A stretch of DNA of 64,000 nt from contig NC_135220.1 in assembly GCF_052324685.1 (NCBI RefSeq), forward strand, positions 24,697,678-24,761,677, given 5' to 3'. The notes beneath the pieces are model-generated. The model saw only the letters and a list, made by a program, of their open reading frames with translations, made no database searches and was not told where the DNA came from. Position numbers and translations under genes: made by a program. Within the stretch, counting starts at the first letter, position 1, and each line of letters begins with the position of its first letter. The DNA comes from Brachyhypopomus gauderio (Eukaryota > Chordata > Actinopteri > Gymnotiformes > Hypopomidae). This document shows positions 11,124 to 22,145 of the stretch, piece after piece.

Positions 11124-12480
11124 TTATTCCTGTTCATTCTCTGGTCTGCTCATCTTGCTGGGGCTGCTCTCTGTCTCTGAGCTATGAGAGGAGTTTGGGG
11201 TGTTTGTCTCTCTCCTCCTTTTCCTAGAGCTACTTTGCTCCATCTGGTTTCTGCAGTTCTGGCCCACATCAGAAGCAGCATTGGAGATGTGAGCTCTGAC
11301 CTCATCAGGAGCTGCCAGACTGTTTCCACACCAGGAGCTGTGCTGAGCTTGGTTATTCTGCTGTGTCACAGAGAAATGAGGGCTTGGTGTCCTGGAGGTA
11401 TCAGTAGATTGTGGCACAATGTAAATTGGATACCATCCAGGTGAGTGATCATCCCCTGCCAAATTGTAGCTGAGAGCCCATGCATCGGCCTTCCAAGTCA
11501 TCATGGTAAACAGAGGGTAGTCCCTGCCAAAATTTGGAACAATGTAGTCAAACGGCAGGGGAGACCGTGGGCGTCTTTTGGCATGCTTTGATTGGGCACA
11601 ACGAATTTCAGCAATGACTCTCTTTTGTTCATCTTCTTCTTCAAGATCATGCGGCATACAAAAGTTGCTGCAGGTGGTGCTGGTTGATTGCTGCTCTCCT
11701 GGATGTTTACTAGTGAACGGATTCACTAGTGTGTTTCTGTCTGGTCTGTGGTTTCGTAGATAATTGTGGATGGGATCTACGTGTTTGTTCAGGCTGCCCA
11801 GAGATGAATCTGTAAGAACCTCATCCTCTTCCTCAGTGGCAGCTGCTGGAAACTGAAAGGAGAAATTTTCCAAATGGCCAAAGAGGTAAGCTGATGTGTC
11901 CAGAGGAGTCCACTCATCGTAATCCGGACTTTCATCATCAGAATCTTTACCCTGTTCTGTCACATCCTCCCTCACAAATTCGCCCTGATGCTGGGGGCTT
12001 TCTAGGAGAGGTAGATGACTTTCAACCTCTCCCCCACTGCTGTTGAAGATGAGGGCCTGAGGTACAGTGGTTTCCTCTGGTGCCGTCTCTGCAGGAGTCA
12101 GAGGGGCATCCCACTTAACACACTCATTCACATCGGATCTGCACACTGAGGAGAGAAAAGGTTTCATCAGGTCCCTACTATTGCAGGATTGCAGAGCGTA
12201 CTGTCTGGTTTTGAATTACATAAGTCAGGTGATCTGGTTTTTGCTACAGGTATGTGTGGTTTTGGCAAATCTGACAAACACAAACATACTTCCAGCTTTA
12301 ACAGTACAGCCCCAGACTCCTCCCTCTGGGCATGTCTGTGACTACATGTATATGTTCGTCTATGTATGTTTACTTCCATGTGTGTGTTCCCAGTCTGTGT
12401 TGTTCCCTTCACCAGTCCCAAAATATTTTTGTGAACATACCTTTGCAGTCGACCCGATGCAGATTAATGACTGGGAACAT
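11124..12480 (-). CDS. Unrecognised two-exon protein, 353 aa
   Basis: I do not recognise this gene. Exon 1 (12480-12441) starts MFPVINLHRVDCK and ends at a good donor, AAAG|GTATGT. Exon 2 (12145-11124) follows the acceptor TTTTCTCTCCTCAG. The join keeps frame and gives 1062 nt including the TAA stop. The N-terminal half is acidic (DSDDESPDYDEW; TEEEDEV). The centre has basic and aromatic patches, including KHAKRRPRSPLPFDYIVP and MTWKADAWALSYNLAG. The C-terminus is Ser-rich with a basic cluster, SSRKRRRE, that looks like a nuclear localisation signal. No signal peptide or membrane segment is seen. A nuclear, partly disordered protein is my inference. Further upstream exons may exist. Confidence 0.6.
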
Positions 12481-12680
12481 TTTCTAGAGACAACTCTAGA
12501 ATTTCTAAGCTATCTTTGTTTGAAACTACTACACTACAAAACTACTACTAAACTACTAAAACGTTTGCTTCTTCCACCTTCCTTGATGTCCTTTGCAGCA
12601 CTGAAGTATTTGCTAATTAAATTAGAATTTAGAAGCTGTCAATGTTCTAAAATAAGCATTTGGAGTGATGTCACAAAAGG

Positions 12681-13401
12681 GTCCGCATTTCTCGGCTGGG
12701 AGTACACGTTCGTCCACCAGAGGCGGAGGTTGTGGAAGATTTGAGCATTTGCCCTAGCATCTAGCTCCGATCCGCTAGCATCTAGCTCCGATCCGCTAGC
12801 ATCTAGCTCCGATCCGCTAGCATCTAGCCCCGATCCGCTAGCATCTAGCCCCGATCCGCTAGCATCTAGCCCCGATCCGCTAGCATCTAGCTCCGATCCG
12901 CTAGCATCTAGCCCCGATCCGCTAGCATCTAGCCCCGATCCGCTAGCATCTAGCCCCGATCCGCTAGCATCTAGCCCCGATCCGCTAGCATCTAGCCCCG
13001 ATCCGCTAGCATCTAGCCCCGATCCGCTAGCATCTAGCCCCGCTCCGCTAGCATCTAGCTCCGATCCGCTAGCATCTAGCCCCGATCCGCTAGCATCTAG
13101 CCCCGATCCGCTAGCATCTAGCCCCGCTCCGCTAGCATCTAGCCCCGATCCGCTAGCATCTAGCCCCGATCCGCTAGCATCTAGCCCCGCTCCGCTAGCA
13201 TCTAGCCCCGCTCCGCTAGCATCTAGCCCCGATCCGCTAGCATCTAGCCCCGCTCCGCTAGCATATAGCCCCGCTCCGCTAGCATCTAGCCCCGATCCGC
13301 TAGCATCTAGCTAGAAAAGAGCAAGCTCACGGCGGGGAGTACACATTCGTGGTGGATGTACGTGTACTCCCAGCCGAGAGCTTGCTCTTTCAAATGCGGA
13401 C
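12681..13401. mobile_element. Inverted-repeat-flanked element holding a 21-bp minisatellite
   Basis: The outer arms are inverted. GTCCGCATTT plus CTCGGCTGGGAGTACACGTT at 12681-12717 matches the reverse complement of 13351-13401, except that the left arm lacks about 14 bases. A second hairpin lies within 13318-13388, where GAGCAAGCTC and GAGCTTGCTC bracket GGAGTACAC / GTGTACTCC. The arms enclose the 21-bp array. This looks like a fold-back DNA element whose centre has expanded. No transposase is present. Confidence 0.6.
12754..13310. repeat. 21-bp minisatellite, about 26 copies
   Basis: The unit is CTAGCATCTAG followed by CCCCGATCCG, with variants at a few positions (CCCC/CTCC, GATCC/GCTCC, CATC/CATA). 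Each unit carries GCTAGC and an imperfect CTAG-CAT-CTAG symmetry. The variants are unevenly spread, with CTCC units mostly at the left end. Confidence 0.93.
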
Positions 13402-14147
13402 AGCAACTGTTACACTAAAACCGGCTCTGAAACTAGCTCTGATCGGTAGCATCTAGCTCATCCAGCTCTGACCATCACTTTGCTGTCGACTATATTGGAC
13501 ACTGAATAAACAACAACACTTAATAACTTGGTGTGTGTCATGAACTTTGTTGATACTGATGTAAACCAAACAATCAATAGCTGACGTTACTTGGCTTGCT
13601 AACCTAGCTAGATATTGTTAACTAAAGCTGTCAGTATCATTCGTAATATTATAATGTATATCATAATATGGACTGTTTTACCACTCCGTAGGATGACTAA
13701 TGGAACTAGCTATACGTTAAATAATAGTTAGTTACCTCGCTAGTGCTAGCTGGTGTCACATTACCCTGGTATGAGTGAATAAATTCTTCTACAAACAATT
13801 TGTAGCCTCTATTCAACTTGGAACCCTTCTGAGGTGAATTGACAACAACTAACTTCTGCGAGTACAGGAACTTGTTTTACCCGGCGGTGACGTATTTCCG
13901 CTTTGTTGTGAAAAGGGCCTATTAGAACACACATTTGTAGCAGTAAAAAGAAGCACAGACTTACTGAGCTAATGGAACAGGTATGACGAAAACGGGGATT
14001 ATGCATACAGTACAAAAACACCTTCCATTGATTATATTTACCTTGTGGTGTTGCGTAGTACACACACACACACACACACAAATGTATGCATTCTACACCA
14101 CAGATTTCCCATTATAGCTTAATCCTAGGCTGGGTCTATAAAGTGGT
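13402..14147. other. Intergenic DNA, possible promoter of the unrecognised gene
   Basis: It contains many GCTAGC/CTAGCTAG stretches and a GC-richer patch near 13860-13915 with a TGACGTA-like motif. That patch could be the upstream promoter of the minus-strand gene at 11.1-12.5 kb. A (CA)n run lies at 14061-14080. Confidence 0.3.
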
Positions 14148-14309
14148 GTCAATTCCAGGTTCAGAGATTAAAAGTCCTCACCAGGATTTTGCTCAAGCTA
14201 ATTAGATTTTCTAATTAGCAATCCAGGTAAAATTGGTGGAATCAACACAATCCAGGAAGCCTGAGCAAAATCCTGGTGAGGACTTTTAATCTCTGAACCT
14301 GGAATTGAC
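14148..14309. mobile_element. Fold-back MITE, about 160 bp
   Basis: Near-perfect inverted arms of about 52 bp: the left arm starts GTCAATTCCAGGTTCAGAGA and the right arm ends TCTCTGAACCTGGAATTGAC. The arms flank a short AT-rich middle with its own ATTAGATTTTCTAATT symmetry. It has no coding capacity. The superfamily is not assigned because target duplications are not clear. Confidence 0.8.
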
Positions 14310-14594
14310 AGCACTACTACAAACATGTATATTGTATAATGATATATTTTTTATTTAAATTTTCAGATTTTAACACAAATAAACAGAACAATAACAGTAA
14401 ACTGTCCCCATCCCACCCATCTCATCAGGTATATAAAATAACAACAATGTATAATAAAATCAGCAGCATTGTAAATTAACAATTATAAATGAACAACTAC
14501 ATCAATAAACAACATGTGCAACAACAGCATGTGCAAAACAAAAGTACAACTTAAACAAAAGGCCAATTGGACAACACCACACATATATATTATA

Positions 14595-16118
14595 CACTGC
14601 TCAAAAAAATAAAGGGAACACTTAAACAACACAATATAACTCCAAGTCAACCACATTCTGTGAAACCAACCTGTTCAGTTAGGAAGCAACACTGATTGTC
14701 AATCAATTTCACCTGCTGTTGTGCAAATGGAATAGACAACAGGTAGAAATGAGAGGCAATTAGCAAGACCCCCTATAAAGGAGTGGTTCTGCAGGTGGGG
14801 ACCACAGACCACTTCTCAGTACCTATGCTTTCTGGCTGATGTTTTGATCACTTTTGAATGTTGGTGGTGCTTTCACACTCGTGGTAGCATGAGACGGACT
14901 CTACAACCCACACAAGTGGCTCAGGTAGTGCAGCTTATCCAGGATGGCACATCAATGCGAGCTGTGGCAAGAAGGTTTGCTGTGTCTGTCAGCGTAGTGT
15001 CCAGAGGCTGGAGGCGCTACCAGGAGACAGGCCAGTACACCAGGAGACGTGGAGGAGGCCGTAGGAGGGCAACAACCCAGCAGCAGGACCGCTACCTCCG
15101 CCTTTGTGCAAGAAGGAACAGGAGGAGCACTGCCAGAGCCCTGCAAAATGACCTCCAGCAGGCCACTAATGTGCATGTGTCTGCACAAACAGTTAGAAAC
15201 CGACTCCATGAGGATGGTATGAGGGCCCAACGTCCACAGATGGGGGGTTATGCTCACAGCCCAACACCGTGCAGGACGCTTGGCATTTGCCAGAGAACAC
15301 CAGGATTGACAAATTCGCCACTGGCGCCTTGTGCTCTTCACACTGAGCACATGTGACAGACATGACGGAGTCTGGAGATGCCGTGGAGAGCGATCTGCTG
15401 CCTGCAACATCCTTCAGCATGACCGGTTTGGCTCTAGGTCAGTAATGGTGTGGGGTGGCATTTCTTTGGAGGGCCACACAGCCCTCCAGGTGCTCACCAG
15501 AGGTAGCCTGACTGCCATTAGGTACCGAGATGAGATCCTCAGACCCCTTGTGAGACCATATGCTGGTGCGGTTGGCCCTGGGTTCCTCCTAATGCAGGAC
15601 AATGCTAGACCACATGTGGCTGGAGAGTGTCAGCAGTTCCTGCAAGATGAAGACATTGAAGCTATGGACTGGCCCACCCGTTCCCCAGACCTGAATCCGA
15701 TTGAGTACATCTGGGACATCATGTCTCGCTTCATCCACCAACGTCACGTTGCACCACAGACTGTCCAGGTGTTGGCAGATGCTTTAGTCCAGGTCTGGGG
15801 GGAGATCCCTCAGGAGACCATCTGCCACATCATCAGGAGCATGCCCAGGCGTTGTAGGGAGGTCATACAGGCACGTGGAGGCCACACAATACTGAGCCTC
15901 ATTTTGACTTGTTTTAAGGACATTACATCAAAGTTGGATCAGCCTGTAGTGTATTTTTCCACTTTAATTTTGTGTGTGGCTCCAAATCCCGGCCTCCATT
16001 GGTTAATAAATGTGATTTCCATTGATGATTTTTATGTGATTTTGTTGTCAGCACATTCAACTTTGTACAGAACAAAGTATTCAATGAGAATATTTCATTC
16101 ATTCAGATCTAGGATATA
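14595..16118 (+). mobile_element. Tc1-like transposon, 3' end truncated
   Basis: The left terminus starts after a TA with CACTGCTCAAAAAAATAAAG, a terminal repeat common in fish Tc1 elements. A transposase relic fills the centre. The expected inverted copy of this terminus is absent at the right: the sequence stops at TTCATTCAGATCTAGGATAT and runs into a (TA)n tract at 16119-16127. The copy therefore cannot be mobilised as it stands. Confidence 0.85.
14890..15890 (+). pseudogene. Tc1-like transposase, frameshifted
   Basis: The frame from 14890 ([20 protein letters not shown]) encodes the paired-type DNA-binding domain. It shifts near 15235-15250, just after RAQRPQM, and the catalytic part continues in another frame with SVMVWGGISLEGHTALQV, LLMQDNARPH (second Asp) and SPDLNPIEYIWD (Glu). 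Near 15330 LFT runs straight into LSTCDRHD; related Tc1 proteins have a DES-type motif with the first catalytic Asp between these blocks. The gene therefore has both a frameshift and an active-site deletion. The deletion is inferred from knowledge of the family. Confidence 0.85.
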
Positions 16119-16127
16119 TATATATAT

Positions 16128-17203
16128 TAGATAAAAACGGTCTGCAAGCGAGTTACATTTAATTAGTGGTGGCCTTATGTGTTCATTTATTCCTTGTTAC
16201 CTCTCCTTGTTGGCCTGACATCACTTTAGCCCTCAGATCTAACTGGCAATATGGCATATTGTGTAGTTTTGCTCAAGTGAAATGATACAGTTCAATTGCA
16301 GATGCTTGCTGCTATATGCCTCTAATGACTCAGGCCAAGCAAAGGTCATATGCATCATACTTAACATGTGCCTATCTATTGGATAAACTAGACTTCAGTT
16401 TGTATAATAGTATTACTAATGCAATTAAAATATTATATAATGTTAATAGTGCAGTCTATTAATATTGTATTTAGAGAAATTTCAACAACATACTTGTAGG
16501 CCTTATTAATTTAGACTCACACAAATGAATTCTCCGACATAGAGACCAAGTTTTTCCCTAAAAGAAAATCATCATAACTCCACCAAATTCAATTTCCATT
16601 GGTATATTCAATGCATTTTTCAACTCTGGCCAGGAATAGCCCTCTCTTCTCAAGAATCAGATCTGTTTTAATTATAAAACAGCACATTTACAAAGCATAT
16701 TGTAAAATTTTAAAATCTAAAAGATTGTTTAGGTATTCTCTTTAAAAAAGTTGTTTTAGACAGACAGGTGTATGTCAACCTGTTCTTATGCAGCATTGGG
16801 AAATAACTGTCTGGTTGTTATGCGTCTCTTTTTTTCCTGGCCCTGTACAATAATACAGCTAGTGATCCACTCCCATTCACAGTACCATGTATTTGTTTAT
16901 TTCCGTCAGCGTCTCACCATGTGCTTTATGTTTATGTAGCCCTTGTCGGCACCGCCCATTGGTAACATTCTTCACTTCTCCATTATCACTCTCTGTACAT
17001 TTAGGTGTACTCCATTATCCCGTCTCTCCTTTGCTCTTTATTGTTTATGTCTTATTGGTTATTGCTGCTCTATGCTTGTGCCTGTTTTCGTGGCATTCAG
17101 TGTTCACTACGTTTTCAAGTTTGCTCGTCGAGTTGTGTTTCCACTTGCGACTCGCGATTTTGTGTATTTCACTACAATATTTCACTACTATCTATATCTA
17201 TCA
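16128..17203. other. Intergenic DNA, no gene seen
   Basis: AT-rich sequence with no supported exon. Overlapping frames around 16887-17300 are driven by low-complexity pyrimidine and TA tracts. Confidence 0.45.
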
Positions 17204-17223
17204 ATCTCTCTCTCTCTCTCTCA

Positions 17224-17306
<83 letters not shown>
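17204..17306. repeat. (CT)n-(TA)n compound microsatellite
   Basis: A CT run of about 45 bases passes directly into a TA run of about 55 bases that abuts the terminus of the next Tc1 element. Tc1 elements insert at TA, so the TA tract probably grew at the target site. Confidence 0.92.
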
Positions 17307-17309
<3 letters not shown>

Positions 17310-17524
17310 TGCTGGCCAAAAGTATTGGCACCCCTGCAATTCTGTCAGATAATACTTTGCAGAAATCAGAAAATGATTGCAATCACAAATGCTTTGGTAT
17401 TAATATCTTCATTTATTTTGCTTGGAATGAAAAAAAGAACACAAAAGAGAATGGAAGTCAAATCAATAATCATTTTGCACAAAACTCCAAAAATGGGCCG
17501 GACAAAAGTATTGGCACCCTCAGC

Positions 17525-18952
<1,428 letters not shown>

Positions 18953-19179
18953 TTAACTGGCTGCAAATGTGATTTAGTTATTGCCACCACCTGTTATGTG
19001 CCACAGGTAAGTAACAGGTGCTGTTAATTACACAAATTAGAGAAGCATCACACGGTTTTTCAAAGGGTGCCAAAACAAAACAAAATATTAAACTTTTGAT
19101 ACAAACATCACTGGAACTTTCATGCAAAGTGCACAAAACAGGTTTATCTGACCTGCCATGAATCTGGCCTGCCATCAGT

Positions 19180-20105
19180 GTGCACTTACATATTGGCAGT
19201 TAGATCTGTTAAAATCAGGTTTCTCCTACATATAGGAACCTGTTATGTATGATGCATTTGAGTTTTGCCTGGCCCGACACCTTAGAGGCATACAGCAAGC
19301 CTATGAAATTGCCCCTCAATCATTTTACCTGTGCACACCACTCAATGTTTCATGTTTCCAGTTAGATTTGAGGGCTAAAATGATGTCGGGCCAGGACAAA
19401 ATCAGGTTTCTCTTACAGATAGTAACGCGATACATGTGATGCATGCATTGGTTGTCTGGCCCAATGCCTTATAGACATGCAGCAAGCCTCTGAAATTGCC
19501 CCTCTGAATCATTTCATCTGTGCGCTTTACTCAATATGCTGTGTTTCTAGTTAGATTTGAGGCATAAAATTATGTTGGGCCAGGCCAAAAACAAGTTTCT
19601 CTTACATATAGGAACCAGGTATTATGATGCATTTGAGCTTTGCCTGGCCCAAGACCTTACAGGCATACAGCAAGCCTCTGAAATTGCCCCTCTGATCCAT
19701 TTCACCTGTGCGCTTAACTACTCAATATGTCATGTTTCCAGTTAGATTTGAGGCATAAAATGATGTTGGGCCAGGCCAAAATCAGAGTCCTCATACATAT
19801 AGGAACTAGTTATGTATGATGCATGTGTTGCTTGTCTGGCCTGACGCCGTGTAGACATACAGCAGGCCTCTGAACTTGCCCCTCTGAACCATTTCAGTGC
19901 GCTTTCTGTGCGCTTAACTACTCAATATGCCGTGTTTCCAGATAGATTTGAGGTATAAAATGATGTTGGATCAGGCTAAAATCAGGTTTCTCTCTTCATG
20001 ATGCTGTTGTTATTTCTCTGGCCCACCATCAATAAGGCCTTCAATAAGCCTCTGCAACTGCCCCTTTAAATCCGTTCACCTATCTGCCCACTGCTCAATA
20101 TACCA
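19180..20105. repeat. Tandem repeat of about 190 bp, five diverged units
   Basis: The block AAAATCAGGTTTCTC...ATAGGAAC recurs at about 19211, 19398, 19586, 19778 and 19978 (spacing 187-200 bp). Each is followed by a GATGCAT stretch, CTGGCC(C/T)GA, CAGCAAGCCTCTGAAATTGC and CCAGTTAGATTTGAGG. Copies differ by substitutions and small indels, so the array is old. It has no coding potential and resembles a short satellite block. Confidence 0.85.
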
Positions 20106-20940
20106 TGTTGTGTGCTGGTATTTCTTCTTCCAATTAATTTGTGTTCTAGAACAGCATTTCTGTGTTTTTAGTTTTCAAATCTAAGAATATGTTTCCTTAC
20201 GTTAGAAATGCTGACGAATTCAATCATCATGTACAAATTGCATACAATTGGAACGACTTGAAATAGAAACCATTTTACAAAAGGAATGCTTTCATTATAT
20301 TTTAATATTTTTTTCTACATTCACAAAATCAGTATGGGAGACAATAACCTCTTAAATGTATGCTCCTACGCTCGTTTGTTTAATATATCTCTTTTAAACA
20401 AAGTGCGCAGCAAACACGCATCGTGAACACACCCTTTTTGAATAAGGAACCAACTTCAGCCGCTGAATAAGGAGCTGCGAATAAGTAACCAAACGAATCT
20501 CAAACTGCGAACAAGTAACCAACTTCAGCCTCGTTATAATTGCTTCTAATAAATACATTAGCCTCGCTGCGAACACTTTCCACAATCTAACCACTTCTTC
20601 TGCCCCCCTGTGGTCAAAGCTTCTTATTTCATTTCTTTGTCCTTTGACAACCACCATCCGTTTATAAAAATAAAGGTTTTTCATTTTTGGTCTCAATTTT
20701 GTGAAATAACTTTGCCCTAATGCTGGTTATAGGTAATAGATTTAAATATAGAAGACACAACTTCTGCTCTCGTGATGGCCCCTCGCCAGTTGTCATAGCA
20801 ACGCTGCGCATACCTCCCACCAACGCGACTCGGGTGTAACGATACTAGATAGCTAGGTGGCTATACGTTTCGTTATATATCACTTTGTAAGAAAACAGCT
20901 GTTGGGATATTTTTACGCCATTTATTGTAGCTATTGATTT
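20106..20940. other. Intergenic DNA 5' of clip1
   Basis: No coding exon is supported. A minus-strand frame at 20394-20696 is built partly on imperfect internal repeats (copies of AACCAACTTCAGCC) and is not called. Confidence 0.45.
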
Positions 20941-21183
20941 AAGATAAGATCATATCTGTTCATCTTAGCTAATTTAACTCACCGGGGCACACTATATAGG
21001 CAGATTAGTCAGTTCTTTGGGCGTTAAAAGGATGGAGCTTTGTAACTGTTCACGTTAGCTAGCTCGCGTGTGGCCTCCGCCTCATCCAGCCAATGGACCG
21101 TATGGGGAAATAAACGGACCGAGCCCAGAGATGTAGCTGTGACATTCCTTCACTTGTGGGGTGGGGTGTTGTTTGTCATTAAG
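20941..21183 (+). promoter_or_regulatory. clip1: clip1 promoter and 5'-UTR exon (donor at 21184)
   Basis: A consensus donor, CATTAAG|GTAAGAC, closes a non-coding exon at 21183, about 960 bp before the coding start. The DNA upstream is GC-richer than its surroundings (GGCCTCCGCCTCATCCAGCC). The transcription start cannot be fixed from sequence. Confidence 0.5.
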
Positions 21184-22145
21184 GTAAGACATGCCAGCTA
21201 TTCTTTTCATTGCACTAACTAGATAAACAAGCTAGCTAGCTTAAATCATTTGAAATACCAAATACACGCCCAAAACCCTTAATTCGATGTGTGGTTTTAA
21301 GATAGTTTTAACTTAGGACTAGTCAGTTTTTTGTGGCGCTCTCCGTTACATGGTTGGATTGGACGGTAAGTTAGCCTAGCCGCTGAAGTTGGCTGCGCAT
21401 AAAGGCGTTGTCTTCTAGTTCTGATTTATCGGTAACAGTAAAATACTGGCTCGAAGGCAAAATGAATATTTTAACCAATGAGCGTAGCCGCTAAGGTAAA
21501 CTGAGTTATATGTGCTTTAGCCACATGAAAGGAACTACATTAGAAATATAGTTAGCGGTATTTGTAGTCCGGTAGACGGACGCTGCTGTGGACGTGTTGA
21601 CTTGGCTTTGGCGCGCGTGCCGTCAAAACAACGCTAGCTAGCTAACGTTAGCTGAGACAGCTGCAAGCTCCATGCTTGCTAGCTATAGCTAAAAACATTT
21701 GTCTTCAAAAACTAACAAACGAGAATTAATAACTTAAATAAATTGTCTTGACGCAACAGTTTTTTGAGTGCTGTTATTTTAGTGTGTATTTTAGATTATC
21801 TTATTATTCTTAGTATGAATAATCTTATTGTTTCTTATTTGTTGTTTAAACTATTTGTAAGATCGATATAAGTAAAAGAGGTACACAAGTTTTTATCCTA
21901 CTAATGCAGGAAAAAAGTTATGTAATATACAGAGTGTTGAAGATGCTCAGTCAATATGGACAGTAAATACAGCAGATCCTGCCTTTCTTGTATAACAACA
22001 CAGCACAATACGTATTACAACCTTATGTACTATTTATCATTACCTCTACTTACTTTGCTCCAGGAATAATATATTTAAATGCTGGCAAAGCAGTAACATC
22101 CTCACTTTCTCTGCAAACACATTTACATGCACAGAGCAGGGAAAC

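Noticed and set aside
12067-12744. 225-codon plus-strand frame
   Set aside because: Antisense to the unrecognised gene and its intron; low-complexity composition and no splice support.
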